Positions 28,652-37,955 of a stretch of DNA of 64,000 nucleotides are shown one piece after another (within the stretch, counting starts at the first letter, position 1; each line of letters starts with the position of its first letter). The notes beneath the pieces were generated by a model. That model was not told the origin of the DNA. It saw only the letters and a program-made list of their open reading frames with translations, and made no database searches. The stretch is from Aquibaculum sediminis. Lineage in GTDB: Bacteria > Pseudomonadota > Alphaproteobacteria > Kiloniellales > DSM-21159. A program made the position numbers and the translations under genes. Location of the stretch: NCBI RefSeq assembly GCF_040712085.1, contig NZ_JBFCVK010000006.1, forward strand, positions 286,018 to 350,017, read 5' to 3'.

Positions 28652-28957
28652 ATGACTGAGAGTGAGATCGGCGCGAAAAAGCGCGACCCCGTGGGCGCCA
28701 CCATCCTGGAGATGCTGGCCGTGGCCGGTCCGGGCGCGGCCATCAGCCCGGATGAGGTCGCACGCAGCTTCGCCGAGACCAAGCGCAAGGCCGGCGATCC
28801 GCCGGACCTCTGGCGCCGCTACATGAACGCCGTGCGCCAGCAGGCAATCCATCTGGCCCGCCAGGGCGAGATCGTCATCCTGCGCAAGGGCGAGCCGGTC
28901 GATCCCGAGGCACCCTTCCGCGGGCTGGTGAAGCTGGCGCTGCCGCCGGAGCAGTAG
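28652..28957 (+). CDS. DUF3253 domain-containing small protein
   Basis: A 101-residue soluble protein starting 14 bp after dnaJ. The sequence GATILEMLAVAGPGAAISPDEVARSF followed by DLWRRYMNAVRQQAIHLARQGEIVILRKGEPVDP looks like a winged-helix-type fold and matches the DUF3253 pattern. It may be co-transcribed with dnaJ. The function is unknown. Confidence 0.8.
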   Translation: MTESEIGAKKRDPVGATILEMLAVAGPGAAISPDEVARSFAETKRKAGDPPDLWRRYMNAVRQQAIHLARQGEIVILRKGEPVDPEAPFRGLVKLALPPEQ

Positions 28958-28985
28958 CGCTCCGCATCGGGGACGCTCTGACTCA

Positions 28986-31073
28986 TCAGGCAGGCCTGAT
29001 CCACACGGCCGTGTCGTGGAAGACGGCGCCGCCGCGGGGCGCGCCGGCGTCTGCGCTGGTCAGAACATTGATGCCCACGCCCTCCTCGAAGGCGGCGTTC
29101 GGCCAGATCGATTCCACCACCAGAACCTCCGGCTGCACCCCGTCGAAGGGCTCGACCGCGATGAGCAGCGAGCCACGCTCGTTGCCCAGCCGCACGCGCT
29201 CCCCAGCCCCCAGTCCCAGCCGTTCCACCGTGGCCGGGTGCATCAGCACCGTCGGCCGCCCTTCGCGCTTTTGCGAACCGGGCGTCTCGGTGAAGGTCGT
29301 GTTGAGGTAGCTGCGCGCCGGCGCCGCCACGAGGCGGAAGGGCTTGTCCTCCGTCACTTGATCGTGCGCCGGCCAATAATCCGGCAGCCGCGGCATCTCC
29401 GCATGCGCCGCCCCGATGGCCGCCCAGTCGGCATGAAAGTGGAAGCGCTTGTCCGGGTGGGCAAAGCCCTCCAGGAAGTGCTGGCGCTCGAAACTCTCCG
29501 CACAGTCATGCCAGCCGGCGTCATAGACCTCTTGCGCCCCCGGGTGGCCCGAGGCCCGGAAGGTGGCATCGATCATCTCCCAGGCCGTCATCTGGAAGCC
29601 GGGATGCTGCACGCCGAGCCGCTGGGCCAGGCCGCAGAGCACCTCGTGGTTGGAGCGGCAGGCACCGGGCGGCTCCACAAGCTTGCGGGTCACCTGCAGG
29701 GTGGTATGGCCGCTGGCGGTGTAGAAATCGTCATGCTCCAGGAACATCGTGGCCGGCAGCACGAGATCCGCCATGGCCGCCGTTTCGGTCATGAACTGCT
29801 CGTGCACGCAGACGAAGAGGTCGTCGCGGGCCAGACCCTCCAGGCACTTGCGGGTTTCCGGGCAGACCACCGCCGGGTTGGTGTTCTGGATGAAGAGCCC
29901 CGTCACCGGCGGCCCCGCGCCCAGGTCCTGCGGATCGCCGGTCATCACCGGTCCGAAGCGCGACTGGTCCAGCACCCGCACAGACGGATCATGCACGTCC
30001 AGCCCTTCGATCAAACGCTTGTCGAGGTTGTAGATGGCCCCGTTGCCCCAGAGCGCACCGCCGCCACGATGCTGCCAGGCGCCCGACAGGCCGGGCAGGC
30101 AGGAAACGGCATGCACCGAGACCGCCCCGTTGCGCGTGCGTGCGAAACCGTAGCCCACCCGAATGTAGCTGCGCGGCGTTGCGCCATAGAGCGCAGCGAA
30201 GGCCTCGATCTGCGCCGCCGGCACGCCGGTGATGGCCTCCGCCCAGGCCGGTGAGCGCTCGGCATAGAAGGCCTCTGCCGCCGCATCGAAATCGGTTAAA
30301 CGCGCGAGATAGGCGCGATCGGCCAGGCCGTCGCGCAGCAGCACATGCCCCACTGCCGCCGCCAGTGCCGCGTCGGTGCCGGGCCGGACCATCAGGTGCA
30401 TGTTCGCCTGTGCCGCGGAGCCGGTACGATAGGGATCGACCACCACGAGCTTCGCCCCGCGCGCCTTCCGGGCCTTGGCGATGTGGGTCATGACATTGAC
30501 CTGGGTGTTGACGGGATTGCCGCCCCAGACCACCACCAGATCGCTCTCGGCAATCTCGCGTGCGTCCACGCCGGCCTTCACGCCGGTGCCCGCCAGCCAG
30601 CCGGATTCGGCCAGCGTGGTGCAGATCGTCGACTGCTGGCCTGAATAGCGCTTGGCGTGCCGCAGGCGGTGGATCCCATCGCGCTGCACATGCCCCATGG
30701 TGCCGGCATAGAAGTAGGGCCAGATGGTCTCGCTGCCGTAGCGCTCCTCGGCGCGCAGGAAGCGCTCGGCCGCCAGATCGAGTGCTGCGTCCCAGCCGAT
30801 GGGCTCAAAGGCGCTGATGCCCACACCCTTCTCGCCGCGCCGCACGAGCGGCTGCGTCAGGCGTGCCGGGTGGTGCAGGCGCTCGGCGTAGCGGGCCACC
30901 TTGGCGCAAACCACGCCATCGGTGTAGGGGTGCGCCGGATTGCCCCGCACCTTGCCGATGCGGTCTTCGGCCAACACCTCCACCTCCAGGGCGCAGGTGG
31001 AGGGGCAGTCGTGCGGGCAGGTGCTGCGGGCCCACCGGGGGTCCTCCGTTGCATCCAGGGGCATGGGCGTCAC
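28986..31073 (-). CDS. Molybdopterin-dependent oxidoreductase (formate dehydrogenase/DMSO reductase family)
   Basis: A 695-residue Mo/W-bisPGD enzyme. The N-terminal four cysteines of the [4Fe-4S] site are present (STCPHDCPSTCALEV...GVVCAKVARY). VVVWGGNPVNTQVNVMTHI and LVVVDPYRTGSAAQANMHL bind the cofactor, GLFIQNTNPAVVCPE and DLVLPATMFLEHDDFY follow, and the C-terminal dinucleotide-binding domain has ERVRLGNERGSLLI. No Tat signal is visible, so it is probably cytoplasmic. No electron-transfer subunit is adjacent. It follows the kinase and alcohol dehydrogenase genes on the same strand (48 bp gap) and may share their transcript; the physiological substrate is unknown. Confidence 0.9.
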   Translation of the reverse strand: MTPMPLDATEDPRWARSTCPHDCPSTCALEVEVLAEDRIGKVRGNPAHPYTDGVVCAKVARYAERLHHPARLTQPLVRRGEKGVGISAFEPIGWDAALDLAAERFLRAEERYGSETIWPYFYAGTMGHVQRDGIHRLRHAKRYSGQQSTICTTLAESGWLAGTGVKAGVDAREIAESDLVVVWGGNPVNTQVNVMTHIAKARKARGAKLVVVDPYRTGSAAQANMHLMVRPGTDAALAAAVGHVLLRDGLADRAYLARLTDFDAAAEAFYAERSPAWAEAITGVPAAQIEAFAALYGATPRSYIRVGYGFARTRNGAVSVHAVSCLPGLSGAWQHRGGGALWGNGAIYNLDKRLIEGLDVHDPSVRVLDQSRFGPVMTGDPQDLGAGPPVTGLFIQNTNPAVVCPETRKCLEGLARDDLFVCVHEQFMTETAAMADLVLPATMFLEHDDFYTASGHTTLQVTRKLVEPPGACRSNHEVLCGLAQRLGVQHPGFQMTAWEMIDATFRASGHPGAQEVYDAGWHDCAESFERQHFLEGFAHPDKRFHFHADWAAIGAAHAEMPRLPDYWPAHDQVTEDKPFRLVAAPARSYLNTTFTETPGSQKREGRPTVLMHPATVERLGLGAGERVRLGNERGSLLIAVEPFDGVQPEVLVVESIWPNAAFEEGVGINVLTSADAGAPRGGAVFHDTAVWIRPA

Positions 31074-31121
31074 TCTCTCCTGCTGCCGATAGCGGCCGAC
31101 GTCAGTCTCTCTCAGCCCCAG

Positions 31122-32663
31122 TCATTGGAGCAAGGCTTTCGCCGCGACGCAGACCGCCTCCGGCCCGCGACCGGCATCCAGCCGCGGCCAGTCGATCGCG
31201 CCGAGATCATAGGCGAGTTGACGTTCGACCACGGCTCCGGTGGCGTCCGACGCATCGCCGACGCGCCGCTCCACCCGCTCCTTCAGGGACTCGCCTGGCG
31301 CGTCGAGCCAGATGCCCTGAAAGGCCGCGCCAGCCTCCCCTGCGATCGCTTCCACCGCACTGCGCTCGTGAGGACGCGCGAAGACCGCATCCAGCACCAC
31401 GCACTGCCCGGCCGCCAGGGCGCTGCGGGCTTCGGCGAAGAGCGTGTCGTAGACCGCCCGGTTGCTTGCCTTGGTGTAGGCCTCAGGCGGCAGGCGCTCC
31501 TCGGGCGCGATGCCGGCCAGGCGCTTGCGCATCACGTCGCTGCGCAGATGCAGCGCTCCCGGTGCCCGGCCCAAGTCCGGAGCCAGGGCTTTGGCCAACG
31601 TGGTCTTGCCGCTGCCGGACAGGCCGCTCACGGCCAAAAGCCGCGGCGGCGCGGCGTCGGCAAGGAACGCTTCGGCAGCGGCAAAGAAGCGCTCGGCCAT
31701 CTCCCGCAGATGCTGCGCCTTGGGCCCCTCCTCCATGCCGGACAGGGCCAGTCCGCTGACCTTTGCCCGCACGCCGGCGCGCAGGGCCAGCATGAGCGGC
31801 AGGGCCCCCAACACCTCGACCCCACCCTGGCGCCCGAAGTAGCGATTCATGGCGCGGTTGGCGTGTTCGCGTAGTCCGCGCACCTCCAGATCCATCAGCA
31901 GGAAGGCCAGATCATAGGCCACGTCGATCGACCCGATGTTCTCGGAGAACTCGATGCAGTCGAAAGGGGTCGGTCGCCCCTGCCAGAGCACCACATTGCC
32001 CAGGTGCAGGTCGCCGTGGCAGCGCCGCACCCAGCCCTGGTCACGCCGCGTATCCAGCAGGGCGGCGTTGCGCTCCAGCGCCTGGCGCTTGGCCGCGATG
32101 AGCCGCTCAACCCGGTCCGGCGCAAAGAGATCGGGAAGACGCGCCATGTCCTCGGCATTGTCGTCGATGATGGCGTCCAGCCCTTCGGCCCCGCCATAAG
32201 GCGGCCCCCGCCGCTCCGCCTCGCCGTGAAAGGCCACCACGGCATCGACCAGCTCGTCGATCCACTCCGGGCGCAAGGTGCCACGGTCGGCGAGGTGATC
32301 CAGCGTCTGGTTTTCATCGAAGCGGCGCATCTTCACCGCCCACTCCACCGGCTCCCCCTCGCCCGCGAGGTTGAGACTGCCATCGTCCGCGCGGCAGATC
32401 GGCACCGCATCGAGGTAGATGTCCGGCGCGGTGCGGACATTGAGCCGCAGTTCCGCCTCGCAGGCCGCCCGGCGCGCCTCAAGGTCGGAAAAGTCCAGAA
32501 AGGCAAAGCGCACGGCCCGCTTGACCTTGTAGACCGTGTCGCCGGCCAGGAAGACCTCGGCCACGTGCGTGTGGATGCGCCCAACCTCCCCGGCCGCAAG
32601 CCCGTGAGTGGCCGGATCGGCCAGGAAGGCGAAGACCCGCTCCTGGTCGCTGTTCCCGGTCAC
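31122..32663 (-). CDS. Fusion of aminoglycoside-phosphotransferase-like domain and P-loop kinase
   Basis: A 513-residue two-domain protein. The N-terminal part (about 1-330) has an APH/choline-kinase fold with the catalytic motif CHGDLHLGNVVLW followed by DCIEFSENIGSIDVAYDLAFLLMDL. The C-terminal part (from about 345) begins LLAVSGLSGSGKTTLAKALA, a Walker A motif, with HLRSDVMRKRLAG as in gluconate-kinase-like AAA_33 domains. Fusions of this type are known across Proteobacteria but their substrate is not established. The ATG overlaps the stop of the upstream alcohol dehydrogenase gene (ATGA), implying a shared process. Confidence 0.87.
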   Translation of the reverse strand: MTGNSDQERVFAFLADPATHGLAAGEVGRIHTHVAEVFLAGDTVYKVKRAVRFAFLDFSDLEARRAACEAELRLNVRTAPDIYLDAVPICRADDGSLNLAGEGEPVEWAVKMRRFDENQTLDHLADRGTLRPEWIDELVDAVVAFHGEAERRGPPYGGAEGLDAIIDDNAEDMARLPDLFAPDRVERLIAAKRQALERNAALLDTRRDQGWVRRCHGDLHLGNVVLWQGRPTPFDCIEFSENIGSIDVAYDLAFLLMDLEVRGLREHANRAMNRYFGRQGGVEVLGALPLMLALRAGVRAKVSGLALSGMEEGPKAQHLREMAERFFAAAEAFLADAAPPRLLAVSGLSGSGKTTLAKALAPDLGRAPGALHLRSDVMRKRLAGIAPEERLPPEAYTKASNRAVYDTLFAEARSALAAGQCVVLDAVFARPHERSAVEAIAGEAGAAFQGIWLDAPGESLKERVERRVGDASDATGAVVERQLAYDLGAIDWPRLDAGRGPEAVCVAAKALLQ

Positions 32664-33787
32664 GAGGGGATAAGGACCTGTCGCACCGTCTCGCCGCTGG
32701 CGAGCCGGTCGAAGGCCGCATTGATGTCGTCGAGCGCCACCCGCTCGCTCAGCAGGCGGTCCACCGGCAGCTTGCCGCGCTGGAACAGCCCGACGTAGCG
32801 CGGAATGTCGCGCAGTGGCACGCAGGAACCGATGTAGCTGCCTTTGAGCGTGCGTTCCTCGGCCACCAGCGTCACGGGGAAGAGCGACATGGCCTTGCCC
32901 GGGTTGGCCAAACCCGCGGTGACGGTCGTGCCGCCGCGGCGGGTCACCTTGTAGGCCAGTTCCAGGGCCGGAACGGAGCCGGCCATCTCGAAAGCGAAGT
33001 CCACGCCGCCCTGGGTGGCTTCGCGCACCTGCTCTGCCACATCGGCATCACGCGCATCGAAGACGTCGGTTGCGCCAAGCTGCTTTGCCATATCCAGCTT
33101 CGAGGGCAGGATGTCGATGGCCACCACGCGCTCGGCCCCCACCAGCAGCGCGCCCAGCAAGGAGTTGAGTCCCACGCCCCCCAGGCCGATCACCGCAACG
33201 CTGCAGCCGGCACTGACCTTGGCGGTGTTCACCACGGCCCCCAGGCCGGTCATCACCGCGCAGCCGAACAGCGCGGCCTGCTCCAGGGGAAGGCTCGGGT
33301 CGACCTTCACCAGCGAGCGGCGCGAGACCACCGCCGCCTCGGCAAAGGCGGAAACGCCCAGATGGTGATGCACCGGTGCGCCGTTCAGCGACAGGCGGCG
33401 CGCACCGCTCAGCAGGTGGCCCGCGTTGTTGGCCTTGGCCGCCGGCTCACAGAGCGCCGGCCGCCCTTCGGAGCAGGGCAGGCAATGGCCGCAGGAGGGC
33501 ACGAAGACCATGACCACGTGATCGCCGGGCTGCAGATCGTCCACGCCCTCACCGACCTCGGCCACCACGCCGGCTGCCTCGTGGCCCAGGGCCATGGGCA
33601 CGGGGCGCGGGCGATCGCCGCTGATCACCGAAAGATCGGAGTGGCAAAGGCCGGCCGCCTTGATCTCGACCAGCACCTCGCCAGGGCCGGGCCCTTCCAG
33701 GTCGAGCGTCTCCACGGTGAGCGGGCGGGATTCGGCGTAGGGCCCAGCCCGCCCGATCTCGTTCAAAACCGCGGCCTTGATCTTCAT
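32660..33787 (-). CDS. Zinc-dependent alcohol dehydrogenase (class III-like)
   Basis: A 375-residue medium-chain dehydrogenase. Catalytic zinc ligands are Cys in GLCHSDLS and His/Glu in GHEAAGVV; the structural zinc site is CGHCLPCSEGRPALC with four cysteines. The NAD(P)-binding Rossmann motif is VIGLGGVGLNSLLG, followed by ERVVAIDILPSKLDMAKQLGA, where the acidic residue suggests NAD. I start at 33787 (MKIKAAVLNEIG) after a GGGAGAA site; the open frame upstream has no similarity. It heads a three-gene run with the kinase and molybdoenzyme. Confidence 0.9.
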   Translation of the reverse strand: MKIKAAVLNEIGRAGPYAESRPLTVETLDLEGPGPGEVLVEIKAAGLCHSDLSVISGDRPRPVPMALGHEAAGVVAEVGEGVDDLQPGDHVVMVFVPSCGHCLPCSEGRPALCEPAAKANNAGHLLSGARRLSLNGAPVHHHLGVSAFAEAAVVSRRSLVKVDPSLPLEQAALFGCAVMTGLGAVVNTAKVSAGCSVAVIGLGGVGLNSLLGALLVGAERVVAIDILPSKLDMAKQLGATDVFDARDADVAEQVREATQGGVDFAFEMAGSVPALELAYKVTRRGGTTVTAGLANPGKAMSLFPVTLVAEERTLKGSYIGSCVPLRDIPRYVGLFQRGKLPVDRLLSERVALDDINAAFDRLASGETVRQVLIPS

Positions 33788-33897
33788 GCAGTTCTCCCTT
33801 GCGTCCTGCGCGCTCGCTTCGCGCGCTTCCTGACGGTATCCATAGCAAAGGGAGTCTTGCGCCGCGAGGGGCGTACAACAAGCGAGAAGTCGATTGC

Positions 33898-34800
33898 ATG
33901 AGTGAAGCCGCCGGCAGCCAATCGGGCCTGGCTCAGATGGCTGCAAATCGCCGCGGCATCCTTTGGATGCTGCTCGCGGTCATGCTCTTCGTGGTACTCG
34001 ACACCTTCGCCAAGCTACTCAGCGAAACCTATCCGGTCTGGCAGATCGTCTGGGCCCGTTACACCTTTCACCTGGTCCTCATCGCGCTGTTCCTGCGCGG
34101 CGCCCTGCCCCGCACCCTGCGCACCCGCCGCCTGCCGCTGCAGCTGCTGCGCTCGCTCCTGCTGGTCATTACCACGGGACTGTTCTTCATGGGCCTGAGC
34201 ATGCTGCAGTTGGCGGAAGCCGCCGCCGTCATGCTGCTGGGCCCGCTGTTCATCACTGCGCTCTCGGTGCCCTTTCTGGGCGAGAAGGTGGGTATGCGGC
34301 GCTGGGCCGGCGTCTTTGCCGGACTGGTGGGCGCGCTCATCGTCATCCGACCGGGCACGGACGTCTTCGTGCTGGCCTCGCTCTTCCCCCTGGCTGCGGC
34401 CCTGGTGAACGCCTTCTATCACATCACCACGCGGCTGCTCAGCCACAGCGACTCCTCCATGACCACGCTGACCTACAGCTCCCTGGTGGGCGCGGTGGTG
34501 ATGACGCTGGGCGTGCCCTTCTTCTGGGTCCAGCCCGACCTGATCGGCTGGATCATGATGGTGGGCGTGGGCCTGATCGGCGGCAGCAGCCATTTCTGCC
34601 TGATCAAATCCTACAGCGAGGCTCCCGCCGCGGTGGTCGCCCCCTTCGGATATTCCAACATCGTCTGGGCCGTGCTGTTCGGCTTCGTGGTCTGGGGTGA
34701 CCTGCCCGATGCCTGGACCCTGCTCGGCGCCGGAATCCTCGTGGTTTCAGGACTTTACGTCTTCCACCGCGAACAGGTCCGCAAGCACCAGAAGCGCTGA
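33898..34800 (+). CDS. DMT-superfamily transporter (EamA domain)
   Basis: A 300-residue membrane protein with ten hydrophobic segments arranged as two EamA repeats. The first repeat includes GILWMLLAVMLFVVLDTFAKLL and ARYTFHLVLIALFLRG; PLFITALSVPFLGEKVGMRRW is the typical repeat end, and the second ends VVSGLYVFHREQ. The start at 33898 gives MSEAAGSQSG, a cytoplasmic N-terminus. Substrate unknown; the family exports amino acids or metabolites and imports some. Divergent from the alcohol dehydrogenase gene. Confidence 0.88.
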   Translation: MSEAAGSQSGLAQMAANRRGILWMLLAVMLFVVLDTFAKLLSETYPVWQIVWARYTFHLVLIALFLRGALPRTLRTRRLPLQLLRSLLLVITTGLFFMGLSMLQLAEAAAVMLLGPLFITALSVPFLGEKVGMRRWAGVFAGLVGALIVIRPGTDVFVLASLFPLAAALVNAFYHITTRLLSHSDSSMTTLTYSSLVGAVVMTLGVPFFWVQPDLIGWIMMVGVGLIGGSSHFCLIKSYSEAPAAVVAPFGYSNIVWAVLFGFVVWGDLPDAWTLLGAGILVVSGLYVFHREQVRKHQKR

Positions 34801-34834
34801 AATCCGCCAGCGCATTTTCCGGCATTTCTGCCTC

Positions 34835-34863
34835 TTGAAAAGCGCCGCGACCCGCCGTAGATA
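34835..34863 (+). promoter_or_regulatory. Likely sigma70 promoter of groESL
   Basis: TTGAAA (34835-34840), a 17-bp spacer and TAGATA (34858-34863). The CIRCE operator begins 15 bp after the -10, so repressor binding would cover the transcription start. Confidence 0.7.
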
Positions 34864-34878
34864 GCGCTTCGGCAGCGC

Positions 34879-34905
34879 TTGGCACTCGCCAATCGGGAGT
34901 GCTAA
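34879..34905 (+). promoter_or_regulatory. CIRCE operator (HrcA binding site) of groESL
   Basis: TTGGCACTC, nine-base spacer, GAGTGCTAA: this is the CIRCE consensus TTAGCACTC-N9-GAGTGCTAA with one change in the left arm. It lies 53 bp before the groES start and predicts repression by HrcA, whose gene is outside the window. Confidence 0.92.
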
Positions 34906-34958
34906 CAGACCTGCCATCATTGGCAATCATCCGTCAGTCTCTATTGGGAGGACGATAT

Positions 34959-35273
34959 ATGACCTTCAGGCCGTTGCACGACCGCGTGGTGGTCCGTCGC
35001 ATCGACGAGGACCAGAAGACCGCGGGCGGCATCATCATTCCGGACACCGCCAAGGAGAAACCCCAGCAGGGCGAAGTCATCGCCGTTGGCCCGGGCGCCC
35101 GGAACGAAAAGGGTGACATCGTGGCACTGAACGTTCAGGTCGGTGACCGCGTGATCTTCGGCAAGTGGTCCGGCACCGAGGTGAAGATCGACGGCGAAGA
35201 GCTGTTGATCATGAAGGAGTCGGACATCATGGGCGTGCTCGAGGCCGGTGCGGCTTCGGCCAAGGCCGCCTGA
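34959..35273 (+). CDS. groES: Co-chaperonin GroES
   Basis: Heptameric lid of GroEL. A 104-residue protein: MTFRPLHDRVVVRRIDED, the mobile loop KTAGGIIIPDTAKEKPQQG, then EVIAVGPGARNEKG and VIFGKWSGTEVKIDGEELLI. GGGAGGA lies eight bases before the ATG at 34959; the open frame upstream is spurious. Regulated by CIRCE and co-transcribed with groEL, 20 bp downstream. Confidence 0.98.
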   Translation: MTFRPLHDRVVVRRIDEDQKTAGGIIIPDTAKEKPQQGEVIAVGPGARNEKGDIVALNVQVGDRVIFGKWSGTEVKIDGEELLIMKESDIMGVLEAGAASAKAA

Positions 35274-35293
35274 TTTCGGAGGTTTGAGAAAAG

Positions 35294-36925
<1,632 letters not shown>

Positions 36926-36953
36926 GTCTCAAGTCTAACCAACCCGATATATC

Positions 36954-36990
36954 AAAGGGCCGCGGGGCATCCCCCGCGGCCCTTTCTCTG
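36954..36990 (+). terminator. Rho-independent terminator after groEL (likely bidirectional)
   Basis: AAAGGGCCGCGGGG (36954-36967), loop CATC, CCCCGCGGCCCTTT (36972-36985): a 14-bp perfect stem ending in A/T pairs and followed by a pyrimidine-rich run TTTCTCTGTTCT. The next gene converges from the other side and can use the same stem. Confidence 0.9.
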
Positions 36991-36993
36991 TTC

Positions 36994-37323
36994 TCAATGC
37001 CCCACGGTCTTCGAGAAGAGGTTCACCACCAGGACGCCGGTGATGATGAGGGCGATGCCGATGACGGCGGGGAGGTCGAGGGTTTGGCGGAAGACCAGCC
37101 AGCCGATGGCGGTGATGAAGACGATGCCAAGGCCGCTCCACACGGCATAGGCCACGCCCACCGGCATGACCTTCAGCACCAGCGATAGCAGGTAGAAGGA
37201 GGCGGCGTAGAAGAGGATGACGAAGATCGTCGGCACGAGGCGCGAGAACTGCTGCGAGGCTTGCAGGAAGGTGGTTCCGATGGTCTCGAACAGGATCGCG
37301 AACGCGAGATAGACGTAGACCAT
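36994..37323 (-). CDS. Small multidrug resistance (SMR) transporter, EmrE-like
   Basis: A 109-residue, four-helix membrane protein. The conserved membrane glutamate is in LAFAILFETIGTTFLQ (Glu13, the EmrE Glu14 position). FYAASFYLLSLVLKVMPVGVAYAVWSGLGIVFI and GQ-like FRQTLDLPAVIGIALIITGVLVVNLFS follow the EmrE pattern closely. It should work as a dual-topology dimer exchanging protons for cationic drugs such as quaternary ammoniums. A CueR-like regulator gene is divergent, 158 bp away. Confidence 0.92.
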   Translation of the reverse strand: MVYVYLAFAILFETIGTTFLQASQQFSRLVPTIFVILFYAASFYLLSLVLKVMPVGVAYAVWSGLGIVFITAIGWLVFRQTLDLPAVIGIALIITGVLVVNLFSKTVGH

Positions 37324-37481
37324 GGATTCCCTTCCTCACCCGCCTTACGCTCGTGCTGATCGCGCTCAATTGGAAGCGGGACGCGATGCGATCAAAACCT
37401 CCGCTCTGTAGCAACATTGCACCGGGCGGCCAAGGCGCCTCGCTCTCGGCGCCGGCCGCGCAAGGGAGGAAGGCACAGGCG

Positions 37482-37889
37482 ATGAACATCGGTGCTGCAG
37501 CCGGGGCCTCCGGGGTCTCCGCGAAAATGATCCGCTATTACGAGTCCATTGGGCTGATTGCCCCCGCCACGCGCAGCGCTGCGGGCTATCGTCTCTATGG
37601 CGACACGGAGGTGCACAGCCTGCGTTTCATCCGCAGGGCACGGGACCTTGGCTTTTCCCTGGATCAGATCGGTACGCTGCTGGCGCTGTGGCAGGACCGC
37701 TCACGCGCCAGCGCCGACGTCAAGCGACTGGCGCTGGAGCATGTCGACGAACTGGAGCGCAAGGCCAAGGATCTGCAGGAGATGGCCGAGACCCTCAAGC
37801 ACCTGGCGCACACCTGCCACGGCGACGGGCGGCCGGACTGCCCGATCATCGAGTCTCTGGCTGCCAGCGGCCCCACTTCGAAAGGCTGA
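37482..37889 (+). CDS. cueR: MerR-family transcriptional regulator, CueR-like (monovalent metal sensor)
   Basis: A 135-residue activator. The N-terminal HTH is MNIGAAAGASGVSAKMIRYYESIGL, then TRSAAGYRLYGD, a dimerisation helix and a metal loop CHGDGRPDCPIIESLA. The two cysteines seven residues apart match Cys112 and Cys120 of E. coli CueR, and SADVKR keeps the Ser at the position that favours Cu+/Ag+/Au+ over divalent ions. Start at 37482; the frame upstream to 37353 is non-conserved. No copper ATPase or oxidase lies in the window; targets are elsewhere or include the divergent SMR gene. Confidence 0.85.
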   Translation: MNIGAAAGASGVSAKMIRYYESIGLIAPATRSAAGYRLYGDTEVHSLRFIRRARDLGFSLDQIGTLLALWQDRSRASADVKRLALEHVDELERKAKDLQEMAETLKHLAHTCHGDGRPDCPIIESLAASGPTSKG

Positions 37890-37955
37890 TTGAAAGGCTG
37901 GCTGCCGGCCGGGGCGCGGGGTCTCAGCCCCGCACCGCGGCCAGACAGCTACACC

